A stretch of DNA of 64,000 nt from Eubacterium sp. (GTDB lineage: Bacteria; Bacillota; Clostridia; Lachnospirales; Lachnospiraceae). Location of the stretch: NCBI GenBank assembly GCA_017406925.1, contig JAFQXO010000015.1, forward strand, positions 62,001 through 126,000. The letters run 5' to 3'. A model generated the notes under the pieces. The model saw nothing but the letters and a program-made list of their open reading frames with translations, was not told where the DNA came from and searched no databases. A program made the translations under genes and the position numbers. Of the stretch, positions 9,760 to 18,113 are shown piece after piece (the first letter of the stretch is position 1; each line of letters begins with the position of its first letter).

Positions 9760-11796
9760 CTATTTATTAATCTTAAACAATCTCTCCACTCTATTTTTTG
9801 TATCAAACATATTGTTATAGTGAGAATTCCTATAGTTTGCCAAGACATTATAATATGGAGACTTTTCATCTTCTACCTCATAGAAGTTTCCATCGTCGCC
9901 CACATAACCATACTTGGTCATAATAGGAACTTTCTTCTGTGTTTCAGAAACTATCTTCTCATAACCTGTCTTCTGTAACTTCGCTGTGTCTAACAACAAT
10001 GGTGCGAGATAGTTGGCACTTAAGTCGTAGCCTTCCTTCTCTTTTATGTCGTAGTTAGCCCAGAGTACATACTGTGTATTTCTGCGTTCCAACTTAGTCC
10101 ATGCTTCAGGCACATTTGTAGTCTTTTGAATCTCTGCATAGAAGTCATCTTCTAGTCTAGGTTCATGATCTCCAAAGAATAGGATTATTGTCTTTTCCTT
10201 CTTATTCTTAAAGTGATTAACCAATTCTTTAAATGCATTGTCAGAATGTCTCAAAAGATTCATGTATTCTTTCGTTTCAGGAATATCCAATCCAGGATAG
10301 TTGACTTTGATATTTCCAGAAACATTTCCACTCAAGAATGGACTGTGATTTTGAATAGTCACATCAAATAAGAAGAAAGGCGAAGTCTTATTTGTCTTTC
10401 TAAACTTCTCGTACTCTTCTATAATTCTTTCGAAGTTACCCTTGTCGGAAATATGTTTTCCCACAACATCTGTATCCTTCGCAAAGTATCCTTGTGATAT
10501 AAACTTATCAAATCCGAACAATGGATATACTTTATCTCTCTTATATCCGTCTCTATTGAACGGATGCATAGCAATGATTCCTCCATATCCCTGCGTCTTC
10601 AAATCATCAGCTAACGAATTCATAGGATCATTAATATATGTTGTATACGGTGTAATTCCACCTGGTATAAAGCCCATAGTATTGGCGGTGAGTGCTTCAA
10701 ACTCTGTCGCTACCGTTCCTCCGCCAAATATAGACGCAAACAGCTGACCACGTATAGTGTTCTCTTTCAAGTTATGGAAGAAAGGAACGACCTGCTCGTT
10801 CGTCTTCAACTCTGCAAAGGATGAAAAATCAGTAAATGCCTCGTCCATAATCATAATTATGTTTGGTTTATCCTTATCTGGCTTTGCAACATACTTCGTC
10901 TCGTACTTGTCAGCAAGTTTTTCGATACCTTCAACCGAATATCCTTCAGGTGGCTCAACTATCAAGTCCTTGCAACTTTTCATAAGCGTTGCATACATTC
11001 CTCTGTAAACCATTCGCTCCTGAGGCTTGTAGTACTTGATCTTCAAAAATGAATCGAACTCATCTGTACCAAAATATGTATAAGCACATCTAGCAGTAAC
11101 CAAAAGTGCGAGAATAATAGGCACTACTCTCCACCTCTTAGTTGTCAGCGTGTTCTTGCCCATGCCTACGGCAATGAAGCAAATCACGAATGATGTCAAA
11201 ATCAAAAATACCATATAGAAACTTAGTGAGTAATCGTAACCCACAGCCACTTTTGTCGCTGTGCCTACATCCACCAAGTCCACTGCGAGGAATGCTGGTC
11301 CTCTAAATGCAGTCACGTAGTAGTTAACCATCGCAAAGATTACATTGAATACTGTAATAAAAATGATTGCAACTTTAAAACTGTTAAATATGCAATAAAT
11401 TATCAAAAACATTGAAGCGATAATAAGCACATTCAAGTGAATCGCTCTGATCGACAAACCTCTCCACGCAAACTCCTGTGAAACTTGCGATAAGAAGAAT
11501 GTGGCGTATACTACGCCAATGCTGTAAACCAACATAAATACATTGTTGGCTGTCTCGCTAAGTCTAACTCTCACGACTAGAGTTAAAAGTCCAAATAACC
11601 AGAGAACTGTAGGTATAAGGATTCTAAATATATGAATATGTCCATCTACCTTATATAGCCCCTGAATAAAAATCAAAAGATAGACAGCGGTAAAAATAAC
11701 CGCTGCTACTATCTTTGTAATCAATACTGACTTTCTAATCTTGTCGTCTCTCTTAATATAAAAATGTGTCTCAATAAAACTTTTGAGTTTAGTCAT
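9760..11796 (-). CDS. LTA-synthase-family membrane sulfatase-fold protein
   Basis: A 678-residue membrane enzyme of the LtaS type. It has about five to six N-terminal helices (residues 25-235) followed by an extracytoplasmic alkaline-phosphatase-superfamily domain (from about 310). Candidate catalytic features are the metal-ligand Glu in IIMIMDEAFTDFS, the Thr nucleophile in GGGTVATEFEALT, and the Asp-His in FFGDHEPRLED. LtaS enzymes transfer glycerol-phosphate from phosphatidylglycerol to build lipoteichoic acid; related members modify other glycopolymers. It is the last gene of the operon. Its ATG directly follows the TAA of the zinc-ribbon/TPR gene, so translation is probably coupled. The actual product in this organism is inferred. 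Confidence 0.85.
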   Translation of the reverse strand: MTKLKSFIETHFYIKRDDKIRKSVLITKIVAAVIFTAVYLLIFIQGLYKVDGHIHIFRILIPTVLWLFGLLTLVVRVRLSETANNVFMLVYSIGVVYATFFLSQVSQEFAWRGLSIRAIHLNVLIIASMFLIIYCIFNSFKVAIIFITVFNVIFAMVNYYVTAFRGPAFLAVDLVDVGTATKVAVGYDYSLSFYMVFLILTSFVICFIAVGMGKNTLTTKRWRVVPIILALLVTARCAYTYFGTDEFDSFLKIKYYKPQERMVYRGMYATLMKSCKDLIVEPPEGYSVEGIEKLADKYETKYVAKPDKDKPNIIMIMDEAFTDFSSFAELKTNEQVVPFFHNLKENTIRGQLFASIFGGGTVATEFEALTANTMGFIPGGITPYTTYINDPMNSLADDLKTQGYGGIIAMHPFNRDGYKRDKVYPLFGFDKFISQGYFAKDTDVVGKHISDKGNFERIIEEYEKFRKTNKTSPFFLFDVTIQNHSPFLSGNVSGNIKVNYPGLDIPETKEYMNLLRHSDNAFKELVNHFKNKKEKTIILFFGDHEPRLEDDFYAEIQKTTNVPEAWTKLERRNTQYVLWANYDIKEKEGYDLSANYLAPLLLDTAKLQKTGYEKIVSETQKKVPIMTKYGYVGDDGNFYEVEDEKSPYYNVLANYRNSHYNNMFDTKNRVERLFKINK

Positions 11797-13242
11797 TTAC
11801 TGCTCCTCGTCTGAACTACTTCCATCAGTCATTGTTCCGCCACCAAGGTCCTCAACTTGGTTTCTTGCAATCTCAGCATACTGAGAATCAGAATAATCTG
11901 TAGCAAGTTTCTTGAACCATTTAATAGCGTTCTTATTGTCATTATTTCTCTTATATGCCCATCCTAGATAGTACATAGCTTCAACATTAGTCTTATCAGT
12001 CTTCAAGCAAGCCTCGAAGTTCTTGATAGCCTTCTTGTAGTCGGCATTGTCCATAGCTTCCATACCATCGTCAAATGTACTGTCGGAAACTTGACCTTTG
12101 AGCTTATCGCTCAATGTCTTATAACACTCATCAAATGCCTTTGAATTCATCTTGAGGTCGCTATCTATCTTGGCCAGCGATTTCGCTGCGCCATCATAAT
12201 CTTCTGCCACATACTTGTTCATTGCGTCAAGCATATAGTTGTAATTCTGAGATACAGTAACCTTCGACTTTCCGCTAGTAGCATTGAGTTTGGCTGCCTC
12301 GGATGTAAGACTCTTCACCTTACTCTTTAAGTCGGCAATGGTAGAATTCTTAACTGCCATCTGCTTGTTATACTCTACCTTGTTATCGTTTATCTGACTC
12401 TTGATGTTCGCCATGCGAGCTGGCGTCACAATGAAATATACTAAAGCTGCACCGAGAAGAACACCGATAACGATATGCAAAATACTTTGCGCACCAGTGA
12501 AAGCATCCTTCAAACTAGTCTGTGGAACGATAGCGTCGTGTCCTGAGAGATATGGTCTATCAACCATTGTCTCACGCTCACGGCGACGACGGTCCATTCT
12601 AGCGTCAGGATTGTTTTTCTTCTCATGATCTAGATAATCATCAATCTCTCTTAAATATCTGATACTTAGTGGGTTACACTTATCGACCTTAAGAGACTTT
12701 CTGATAGTTCTCTTAGCGCGCTCGTACTGACCATTCTTCATATAGAGCAAGCACAATAGATGTGAAGCCTTAACAAACTTAGGGTTCTGATTGAGAACCT
12801 TCTTAAGTTGGATGATAGCCATATCATCTGTACCTTCTCTAGCGTACTCAAGCGCTATGTTGAACTTCTTAATCGTATGATTGAGTTCATCCACTTTTGC
12901 TCTATCTCTCTCAATAGCAACGAGGTATTTCTCTGCAGGGTTGCTGTCAGGCTGAAGGTTTGTACTCATAACCCACTCTGAAAATGCCTGAACACTCTCG
13001 CCCATCTCAAAGTAAACTAGACCTAAGAGGTTTCTGGCGTCGATGTTATGCTTATTGAGCTTAACACTTCTTCTAAGCACATCAGCAGCGCCAGCCAAAT
13101 CTCTGTTTCTAGCCTTTGTAATACCAGCGTTGTAGTAAGTGTTAGATAGTTTTACTACTCTCTTGTAAATACTTACGTCCGCACCACAATGCGTACAGTA
13201 ATCACTGTTCGTGAGGACGTTTCCACAATTATAACAAATCAT
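11797..13242 (-). CDS. Zinc-ribbon, TPR and coiled-coil membrane protein
   Basis: A 481-residue protein with a clear modular layout. An N-terminal zinc ribbon has two CxxC pairs (CYNCGN and CTHCGAD, residues 3-20). A TPR-like array runs to about residue 195 and a charged linker follows. A single membrane helix lies near residues 250-270 (SILHIVIGVLLGAALVYFIV). A coiled coil (about 275-320) and a second TPR group follow (about 335-465). The C-terminal repeats would lie outside the cell and the zinc ribbon inside, if the helix inserts N-in. The gene abuts the LtaS-like gene without spacing. A role as a scaffold for envelope assembly fits, but is inference. Confidence 0.8.
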   Translation of the reverse strand: MICYNCGNVLTNSDYCTHCGADVSIYKRVVKLSNTYYNAGITKARNRDLAGAADVLRRSVKLNKHNIDARNLLGLVYFEMGESVQAFSEWVMSTNLQPDSNPAEKYLVAIERDRAKVDELNHTIKKFNIALEYAREGTDDMAIIQLKKVLNQNPKFVKASHLLCLLYMKNGQYERAKRTIRKSLKVDKCNPLSIRYLREIDDYLDHEKKNNPDARMDRRRRERETMVDRPYLSGHDAIVPQTSLKDAFTGAQSILHIVIGVLLGAALVYFIVTPARMANIKSQINDNKVEYNKQMAVKNSTIADLKSKVKSLTSEAAKLNATSGKSKVTVSQNYNYMLDAMNKYVAEDYDGAAKSLAKIDSDLKMNSKAFDECYKTLSDKLKGQVSDSTFDDGMEAMDNADYKKAIKNFEACLKTDKTNVEAMYYLGWAYKRNNDNKNAIKWFKKLATDYSDSQYAEIARNQVEDLGGGTMTDGSSSDEEQ

Positions 13243-13260
13243 TTCTTAATACTTCCTCAC

Positions 13261-13404
13261 TTAATCGTTGTCTTTCATACCTTCAACCATTTCCATCATG
13301 ACATCTGTCACGTCAGAAATATTGTTGTTGTAGATGGCATCCTCTGCCTCTTCAATTTCCAAACTTGGATGAAACTTTTTAATCTCTTCGTCAAAATTAA
13401 TCAT
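13261..13404 (-). CDS. 47-residue acidic protein, unknown
   Basis: A short gene between valS and the zinc-ribbon/TPR gene, with gaps of 12 and 18 nt. It has a strong AAGGAG site 7 nt before the ATG. The product starts MINFDEEIKKFHPSLEIEE and ends in MVEGMKDND. It is acidic, has no membrane segment and looks helical. The frame is in phase with a single stop, and the tight operon spacing supports a real gene rather than spacer. I do not recognise the family. An adaptor or small regulator of one of its operon neighbours is possible but unproven. Confidence 0.65.
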   Translation of the reverse strand: MINFDEEIKKFHPSLEIEEAEDAIYNNNISDVTDVMMEMVEGMKDND

Positions 13405-13416
13405 AACTTTCTCCTT

Positions 13417-16050
13417 TTATAATGCAGCTAATTGTTCTTTTACACGAGCCATCATCTGCTCGTATTTTTCTTTCTTTTCCTTTTCTTCGTTGATCTTAGC
13501 CTCTGGAGCTTTAGATACGAAGTTTTCATTGCCTAGCATACCATTTACGCGGGCCAACTCTTTTTCAAGTTTTTCAACTTCCTTTTCAAGTCTAGCTTTT
13601 TCTTCTTCGATGTCAACTAGTTCAGCGAACGGAATGTAGATAGTCGCCTTAGGTATTACGAGCGAAACTGCGTTGTCCTCGATACCTGACTGGTCTTCCT
13701 GAATTACTACCTCACTAGCATATCCGAGTGTTGCAAAGAATACTTCACCGTCTTCAAATATCTTTCTAACATTCGCATCATCTGATACAACGTAAACTTT
13801 TGCTTTCTTTGAAGGTGGCACATTCATCTCCGAACGTCTATTTCGGATAGCGCGAACAGCTTCCTTGATAGTTTCAACTGCCTCCTCCTCTTCGGCAAAT
13901 TTATAATCATCTGTATACTCTGGCCAACTTGAAATCATAATTGATTCCTCATCGTCCTGAAGATTACAGAAAATCTCCTCTGTGATAAATGGCATATATG
14001 GATGAAGTAACTTCAATGAATCGATGAGAACCTTCTTCAATGTCCAAAGTGCTGCCGTCTTCGTCTCGTCATCATCATTGTAAAGTCTAGGCTTAACCAT
14101 CTCGATGTACCAATCGCAGAACTCTTCCCAGATAAAGTTGTAAATCTTGTCTGCCGCGATACCAATCTCGTACTTCTCAAGGTTTTCCGTAACTTCCTTC
14201 GCCACTGTATTAGCCTTTGAGAGTATCCATTTGTCTGCGTCTGTGAATTCAGATGGCTTATCAGCCAATGAAATTCCTTCTTCAGGCATATTCATCTGGA
14301 TGAATCTCGAAGCGTTCCAAACCTTGTTAGCAAAGTTACGTGAAGCCTCCACTCTCTCCATATAGAATCTCATATCGTTGCCTGGGGCATTGCCAGTGAT
14401 GAGTGTAAATCTCAAAGCATCTGCACCATACTGGTCGATAATCTCAAGTGGATCAATTCCGTTTCCTAGAGACTTACTCATCTTTCGTCCCTGTGAATCT
14501 CTTACAAGCCCGTGGATGAGAACCTTCTCGAACGGAACATCACCTGCAAACTCGAGTCCTGAGTACATCATTCTCATAACCCAGAAAAGGATGATGTCAT
14601 ATCCTGTGACGAGAACGCTTGTAGGATAGAAATAATCTAACTCCTCTGTCTGCTCAGGCCAACCAAGTGTTGAGAAAGGCCAAAGCGCTGATGAGAACCA
14701 TGTATCCAATGTATCCGGATCCTGGCGCATTGGCTTGCCACACTTAGGACAAACCGGATTATCTTCTTTTGTTACGAGCATCTCACCACAGTCATCGCAG
14801 TAAAATGCCGGGATTCTATGACCCCACCAAAGCTGTCTAGAGATACACCAATCTTTGATATTCTCAAGCCAGTGGAAATATGTCTTTTCAAAATGTTTAG
14901 GAACAAACTGAGTTCTTTCATCCTTAACTGCCTCGATAGCTGGCTGCGCGAGTTCTTCCATTCTAACAAACCACTGCATCGAAACTCTAGGTTCGATAGT
15001 CGTATGACATCTGTAGCAAGTTCCAACATTGTGAACGTGATCCTCAGTCTTGATAAGCGCGCCCTCTGCTTCTAGGTCTTCTAAGATTACATCTCGAGCC
15101 TCGAAACGATCCATACCAGCGTATTTAGGATAATCGTCAGTAATCTTGGCGTCATCCGTCATAACATTTACAACTGGAAGGTCGTGTCTCAAACCAACCT
15201 CGAAATCGTTAGGGTCGTGAGCAGGTGTAATCTTAACAATACCTGTTCCAAAATCTATATCTACGTAATCGTCTGCAACTACTGGAATTTCCCTGTGTAC
15301 GAGAGGAAGTATAACCGTCTTTCCAACTAGGTCCTTGTATCTCTCATCGTTTGGATTCACTGCTACCGCAGTATCACCCAATAATGTCTCTGGACGAGTT
15401 GTGGCGAGTTCAACATACTGGTCAGTATCCTTTATCTGATATCTGAGATGCCAGAACTTACCAGGCTGTTCCTCGTACTCTACTTCCGCATCAGAGATAG
15501 ATGTAAGACAATGTGGGCACCAGTTAATCATTCTCTCACCGCGGTAAATCTTACCCTTGTCGAAGTAATTTACGAATACTTCCTTAACGGCTTTTGAGCA
15601 ACCTTCATCCAAAGTAAATCTCTCGCGATCCCAATCGCATGAAGATCCCATCTTCTTAAGCTGTGAAACAATAGTTCCACCGTACTCTTCTTTCCAAGCC
15701 CAGGCTCTTTCAAGGAATCCTTCTCTTCCGATGTCTTCCTTGTCGATGCCCTCTTCTCTCATCTGTGCCACAATCTTTGCCTCTGTGGCAATAGATGCGT
15801 GATCTGTTCCTGGGAGCCAAAGTGTCTCATATCCTTGCATTCTCTTAAAACGAATCAAGATATCCTGCAATGTATTATCGAGAGCGTGTCCCATATGTAA
15901 TTGTCCCGTGATATTTGGTGGAGGCATTACTATCGAAAATGGTTTCTTATCTCTGTTTACTTCTGCGTGGAAGTATTTATTATCTAACCACTTCTGATAA
16001 AGCCTCTCTTCTATGTCAGCGGGATTATAATTCTTCTCAAATTCTTTCAT
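13417..16050 (-). CDS. valS: Valyl-tRNA synthetase
   Basis: An 877-residue class I aminoacyl-tRNA synthetase that charges tRNA-Val. The ATP-site HIGH motif is seen as HMGH (PPPNITGQLHMGHALDN) and the KMSKS loop as KMSKSLGNGIDP. The editing domain lies between, and the LDTWFSSALWPFSTLGWP segment is typical of ValRS. The C-terminus carries the usual coiled-coil arm (LVDIEEEKARLEKEVEKLEKEL). Length matches the family. The gene sits in the middle of the ten-gene operon, one base after the stop of the TPR gene. No T-box leader is seen directly upstream, as expected for an internal operon position. Confidence 0.97.
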   Translation of the reverse strand: MKEFEKNYNPADIEERLYQKWLDNKYFHAEVNRDKKPFSIVMPPPNITGQLHMGHALDNTLQDILIRFKRMQGYETLWLPGTDHASIATEAKIVAQMREEGIDKEDIGREGFLERAWAWKEEYGGTIVSQLKKMGSSCDWDRERFTLDEGCSKAVKEVFVNYFDKGKIYRGERMINWCPHCLTSISDAEVEYEEQPGKFWHLRYQIKDTDQYVELATTRPETLLGDTAVAVNPNDERYKDLVGKTVILPLVHREIPVVADDYVDIDFGTGIVKITPAHDPNDFEVGLRHDLPVVNVMTDDAKITDDYPKYAGMDRFEARDVILEDLEAEGALIKTEDHVHNVGTCYRCHTTIEPRVSMQWFVRMEELAQPAIEAVKDERTQFVPKHFEKTYFHWLENIKDWCISRQLWWGHRIPAFYCDDCGEMLVTKEDNPVCPKCGKPMRQDPDTLDTWFSSALWPFSTLGWPEQTEELDYFYPTSVLVTGYDIILFWVMRMMYSGLEFAGDVPFEKVLIHGLVRDSQGRKMSKSLGNGIDPLEIIDQYGADALRFTLITGNAPGNDMRFYMERVEASRNFANKVWNASRFIQMNMPEEGISLADKPSEFTDADKWILSKANTVAKEVTENLEKYEIGIAADKIYNFIWEEFCDWYIEMVKPRLYNDDDETKTAALWTLKKVLIDSLKLLHPYMPFITEEIFCNLQDDEESIMISSWPEYTDDYKFAEEEEAVETIKEAVRAIRNRRSEMNVPPSKKAKVYVVSDDANVRKIFEDGEVFFATLGYASEVVIQEDQSGIEDNAVSLVIPKATIYIPFAELVDIEEEKARLEKEVEKLEKELARVNGMLGNENFVSKAPEAKINEEKEKKEKYEQMMARVKEQLAAL

Positions 16051-16051
16051 T

Positions 16052-16831
16052 TTAACTATTTACCTCTACTATATATTTCTTCTTGCACTTCTTAATGTAG
16101 TCTACTTCCTTGTCAGTGTCCCAATGAAGCTCGACATCTTTTCGCATATCTTCTAGTTCACCTCTAAGCCTTGTGACGACTGCGTCCGAGACATTGTATT
16201 TGTCCTTATCCATCTTGAGTTTTTCTTCATTACCCATGATGAGGTCACACATAATAATCTCTTCAAGCGTCTCAAATGCTTCGTTAAGTCTGTACGCCAT
16301 TCTAAAGGCCACGACGGCGTCGTCATATTCGAATAACCTTGCGTACGCAACGCCCAAGTTATTGTAGACGTTTCCGTAAAACTCTTCAGGTAATTCATTG
16401 TTGACGGCCTTAGACAAAATGCTGTTGTAATAGTTGATAGCCATGTTGAACTTTTCGTTCTCCATCAAAATGTCAGCCTTCGCCTTGACTCGCTCTGCCG
16501 TAGTCTTTGAACTGAGTGATGCCAAATGATTTTCTAATTTCTCAGACTCTCGCTCCGTATAGTAGCCACAGTTCTTTATGACGAATGAAATCTTTTCGCC
16601 CAACTCACCTCTGTTGGCTGCTATCTGCTTGAGACCCGATGCTATAGTAGTTTGGCCTAGCTCATTCTCTATGTAATTGATTAGTTTCTCACCGAAGAAT
16701 CCATCGTCTATCAGGTAGAGATAATTGTAAAGATAATAACCTAACTCCTCTATGGAATAAATGTTTTTATTTATCTCTCTGATGTAGAATGGCTGTTCAG
16801 TGTGAATAGTACACAATGAAATTTTATTCAT
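16052..16831 (-). CDS. TPR-type helical protein of the DUF5716/5717-like operon
   Basis: A 259-residue soluble protein that I cannot assign to a characterised family. The first 100 residues (MNKISLCTIHTEQPFYIREI to the NHLASLSS region) are mixed. Residues 110-200 form TPR-like helical pairs (for example YGNVYNNLGVAYARLFEYDDAVVAFRMAY). The C-terminus is basic and charged. It follows the Hsp70-like gene by 8 nt and precedes valS by 1 nt. Its position suggests it works with the Hsp70-like protein, in the way TPR co-chaperones accompany chaperones; that is inference only. Confidence 0.75.
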   Translation of the reverse strand: MNKISLCTIHTEQPFYIREINKNIYSIEELGYYLYNYLYLIDDGFFGEKLINYIENELGQTTIASGLKQIAANRGELGEKISFVIKNCGYYTERESEKLENHLASLSSKTTAERVKAKADILMENEKFNMAINYYNSILSKAVNNELPEEFYGNVYNNLGVAYARLFEYDDAVVAFRMAYRLNEAFETLEEIIMCDLIMGNEEKLKMDKDKYNVSDAVVTRLRGELEDMRKDVELHWDTDKEVDYIKKCKKKYIVEVNS

Positions 16832-16839
16832 GTACCCTC

Positions 16840-18105
16840 CTACTCAATAGTTACCTTCTTCTTAACTTTCTTGTTTGTAGCTTCGAAGAACTCTCCAAAG
16901 CCCAAATCCTTAATCTCAATCTCTATCTCATTTTCCTTCGTGTATCTGAAGTTCACTTCTAATCTAGTCGTCTTAGGTGGACGCTGTGGGAACTTTGTGA
17001 GATCCACTTGGAACTTCTGAGTTTTCTGATTGATAATGTCATGTATCGAAAAATCAGCTACACATGGTTCGTCCATAATACACTCTGCACGAGATCTGGC
17101 GTTGTACCAGTAGTCGCCGATATTCGAAAGCGTAATAGTATTGTCGCGCTCTCTATGCTTAACATTCATAGTTATTTTAACGCGCGTTCTTCCCTTGCAT
17201 GAAATCAAATAATGGTCTAGATGTGGAATGTGGAAGAATTCTCTAGCCGCATGTGTCGCTCCGCGAACAATGAGATTGTCACCCTGGAACACTCTTCTGT
17301 TATGCGCTATCGCCTCCACTGTCTTAGGCCACTCGTGATTCTTAAATCCCTGACCTGAAAGAAATATTCCTGAAACCACATGTCTCTTTACTTGATCTGC
17401 GAGATAATCAGCAAGTTCTCCGTCAAGCATCTCCGCCGCATCATTTGTCAGCATGCCCTCTGGGGCAAATGGCATCTTGGCCTGAACTTTTTTCTTTATC
17501 TCGTCAAGGTCTTCAATCTTTACATCAGCCACGAAAGGCTCTCTGCCCTTCATAACATTGAGTTTTCTGCAAGAAAAGTCATATCTATCAAAGTTTATAA
17601 AGTATACTTTGTTAATCCAGATATCTTTGTTCTGATTTAGGATGTAGTATACGAAACTTTCTGTGTGACTGATTATTCTAACTTGCTCAGGCTGGTAGCC
17701 TAGCATTTCAAATATCATTTTGAGATTTTCTGTAATCTTTGGATTTAAATCATCCACACTAATACAGATATCTCTAATCGATGTTGCATGCGCTGAGGCG
17801 CACGCAATGTCAAGGACATACTTCATGAAAGACATAATGACTTTCTGCTTGTCCTCGTTCATCTTCTTACTGCAGATGTTAGGAAGTTCCTTATACATAA
17901 CTGTGTGTGCAAGTCTACCTCTCTCGATAGCCTCCTCGCCAGAGTACCACTCCTTCACATCCTTGTTGTAGCAGACAACAGACGGAATCATAGAATGTCC
18001 CTCATCACCGAAAGTAATAGTCTGAGGCACTCCATCGCCATCTAAATATGCAATTTGAGTAAAATTAAGGGAAAAGTCAATTCCCAAAATTATTCCCTTG
18101 CCCAT
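16840..18105 (-). CDS. Hsp70-like (actin-fold) protein, DUF5716-like
   Basis: A 421-residue protein whose first half follows the Hsp70/actin ATPase plan. A phosphate-1-like start, GIILGIDFSLNFTQIAYLDG, is followed by MIPSVVCY (compare TPSVV in DnaK). A second, degenerate, phosphate-like segment INFDRYDFSCRKL comes next, then an adenosine-site-like FLSGQGF and IVRGATHAA near residues 250-290. The Thr-rich GTT of true DnaK is missing, so ATP hydrolysis may be weak or absent. The C-terminal 120 residues are beta-rich, like a small substrate-binding domain. From memory this resembles the Lachnospiraceae family named DUF5716; I could not check. It sits 8 nt after the giant partner gene, with an AGGAGG site. 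Confidence 0.72.
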   Translation of the reverse strand: MGKGIILGIDFSLNFTQIAYLDGDGVPQTITFGDEGHSMIPSVVCYNKDVKEWYSGEEAIERGRLAHTVMYKELPNICSKKMNEDKQKVIMSFMKYVLDIACASAHATSIRDICISVDDLNPKITENLKMIFEMLGYQPEQVRIISHTESFVYYILNQNKDIWINKVYFINFDRYDFSCRKLNVMKGREPFVADVKIEDLDEIKKKVQAKMPFAPEGMLTNDAAEMLDGELADYLADQVKRHVVSGIFLSGQGFKNHEWPKTVEAIAHNRRVFQGDNLIVRGATHAAREFFHIPHLDHYLISCKGRTRVKITMNVKHRERDNTITLSNIGDYWYNARSRAECIMDEPCVADFSIHDIINQKTQKFQVDLTKFPQRPPKTTRLEVNFRYTKENEIEIEIKDLGFGEFFEATNKKVKKKVTIE

Positions 18106-18113
18106 CTTTCCTC

